Source: JAVBLT01 sp031553315
GTDB lineage: Bacteria; Verrucomicrobiota; Kiritimatiellia; RFP12; DVOR01
Length of the DNA: 15,507 nucleotides
NCBI GenBank assembly: GCA_031553315.1
Contig: JAVBLT010000053.1
Span: 1 to 15,507 of the forward strand
Direction: 5' to 3'
Part shown: piece by piece, positions 14,980-15,507 of the stretch
Layout: the number at the start of each line of letters is the position of its first letter
Position numbering within the stretch: the stretch's first letter is position 1
The notes under the pieces: model-generated
Database searches by the model: none
What the model saw: only the letters and a program-made list of their open reading frames with translations
Told to the model about the DNA's origin: nothing
Program-made: the position numbers and the translations under genes

Positions 14980-15012
14980 CCCCGAAAGTGAAACGTCAAA
15001 GGAACCCCGACC

Positions 15013-15507
15013 ATGAACACCCCCAAACCCGTAACCGCCACCCTCGAAAGCCCCGTCCCGAATTATAAAAAACCGCGCTACTGGCTCGTCACCGCCGCCA
15101 CCCTCGCCGCCCTGCTGACGCTTGGCCAGGCCTTTCCCGAAGGCACCCTCGGCGCCCAGATCATCGGCTGGATCCAGACCCTCGCCACCGCCCTCGGCGT
15201 CGGCGCCGTCGCGCTCCCCACGATAAACAAAGGCACCCCCATGCTCCTGCTCGGCGCCGCCCTCACCCTCACCGCCCTCACCGGCTGCAGCGGCATGGGC
15301 ATGACCCCCAGCCGCTCCACCGCCGTCACCCAAACCCTCACCTTCCGCGACTGCACCGTCACCTTCGGCGAGCCCGCCTCCATCTCCGAACACACCTACC
15401 CCCGCTCCATGCAATTCGGCGTGGTCGACGTGCAAAGCACCAACGAAGGCTCCGAGGCCACCACCGCCACACCCACTCAGACCATCACGCCTCAAACCAC
15501 CATCCCC
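15013..15507 (+). CDS. Holin-like membrane protein fused in frame to a lipoprotein-like segment, runs off the window
   Basis: The start at 15013 has CAAAGGAACCCCGACC upstream. The 165 visible codons contain no stop. Residues 1-24 are polar; one hydrophobic helix lies at about 25-42 (WLVTAATLAALLTLG); a second weaker one at about 48-72 (IIGWIQTLATALGVGAVALP). This small two-helix form after the fibre gene suggests a holin or similar lysis membrane protein. At residue 77 the frame passes through MLLLGAALTLTALTGCSGMG, a typical lipoprotein signal with lipobox LTGC (cysteine at residue 92). The remainder is threonine- and proline-rich. Either this is one fused protein, or two genes share a frame after loss of the first stop. 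The holin role is inferred only from position and hydrophobicity. Confidence 0.5.
   Translation, partial: MNTPKPVTATLESPVPNYKKPRYWLVTAATLAALLTLGQAFPEGTLGAQIIGWIQTLATALGVGAVALPTINKGTPMLLLGAALTLTALTGCSGMGMTPSRSTAVTQTLTFRDCTVTFGEPASISEHTYPRSMQFGVVDVQSTNEGSEATTATPTQTITPQTTIP
15229..15240 (+). promoter_or_regulatory. Internal ribosome binding site before the lipoprotein start
   Basis: AAAGG at 15229-15233 stands seven bases before the in-frame ATG at 15241, matching the style of other ribosome sites in this window. A TAA at 15224-15226 in another frame sits just upstream, where a separate holin gene would be expected to stop. Confidence 0.55.
15241..15507 (+). CDS. Possible separate lipoprotein gene (spanin-like or surface lipoprotein), partial
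   Basis: If translation starts at the internal ATG, the product has a short lipoprotein signal (MLLLGAALTLTALTGC) with Cys16 as the lipidation site, then GMGMTPSRSTAVTQTLTF and a threonine-rich tail that runs past the window end. A small lipoprotein right after a holin could be an outer-membrane spanin of the lysis cassette, or a superinfection-exclusion lipoprotein. The lipobox is seen; the function is a guess. Confidence 0.45.
   Translation, partial: MLLLGAALTLTALTGCSGMGMTPSRSTAVTQTLTFRDCTVTFGEPASISEHTYPRSMQFGVVDVQSTNEGSEATTATPTQTITPQTTIP

Overview
The window is one all-plus-strand, tightly packed phage late region: packaging, head, neck, tail and the start of lysis. It could be a prophage or a free phage. 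No integrase, repressor, replication or host gene is visible, so lifestyle cannot be settled. Genes touch or overlap by 1-4 bases or are separated by short gaps carrying a GAAAGGA-type ribosome site. GC is very high, and the coding strand is strikingly rich in C (codons GCC, CTC, ACC, CCC). This suggests a high-GC bacterial host. A PVC-group host such as Verrucomicrobiota or Lentisphaerota is only a guess from overall style and the heptamer repeats; nothing in the window proves it.

Layout. 1-156: end of a gene resembling the Mu gp27-type small terminase. 159-1526: Mu gp28-type large terminase. 1523-3883: Mu gp29-type (DUF935) portal carrying a long C-terminal extension with a zinc ribbon and a terminal domain that looks like a BECR/PBECR-type endoribonuclease. 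4000-4911: Mu I-type protease with a nested scaffold start (Z-like) at 4468. 4935-5843: major capsid protein followed by a 12-bp perfect hairpin. 5923-8239: four overlapping or abutting neck genes (head-completion, a candidate MuF-like minor head protein, virion-morphogenesis, tail-terminator type). 8263-9201: tail tube. 9223-9594: small unknown gene bracketed by oppositely oriented 7-bp tandem repeats. 9653-11260: short tape measure. 11268-13295: large tail hub/tip protein. 13292-13843: unknown tail-tip protein. 13864-14913: fibre or receptor-binding-like protein with a signal-peptide-like start. 15013-window end: holin-like membrane segment fused in frame to a lipoprotein-like segment that has its own ribosome site.

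The gene order (Mu-type head, then tail tube, tape measure, hub and fibre, with no sheath gene) suggests a Mu-like head joined to a long non-contractile, siphovirus-type tail. The most interesting points are the portal-toxin fusion where a MuF gene would normally lie, the heptamer repeats placed exactly at gene boundaries, the exported-looking fibre protein and the fused holin/lipoprotein frame. Family assignments come from reading the proteins by eye; no database search was possible.
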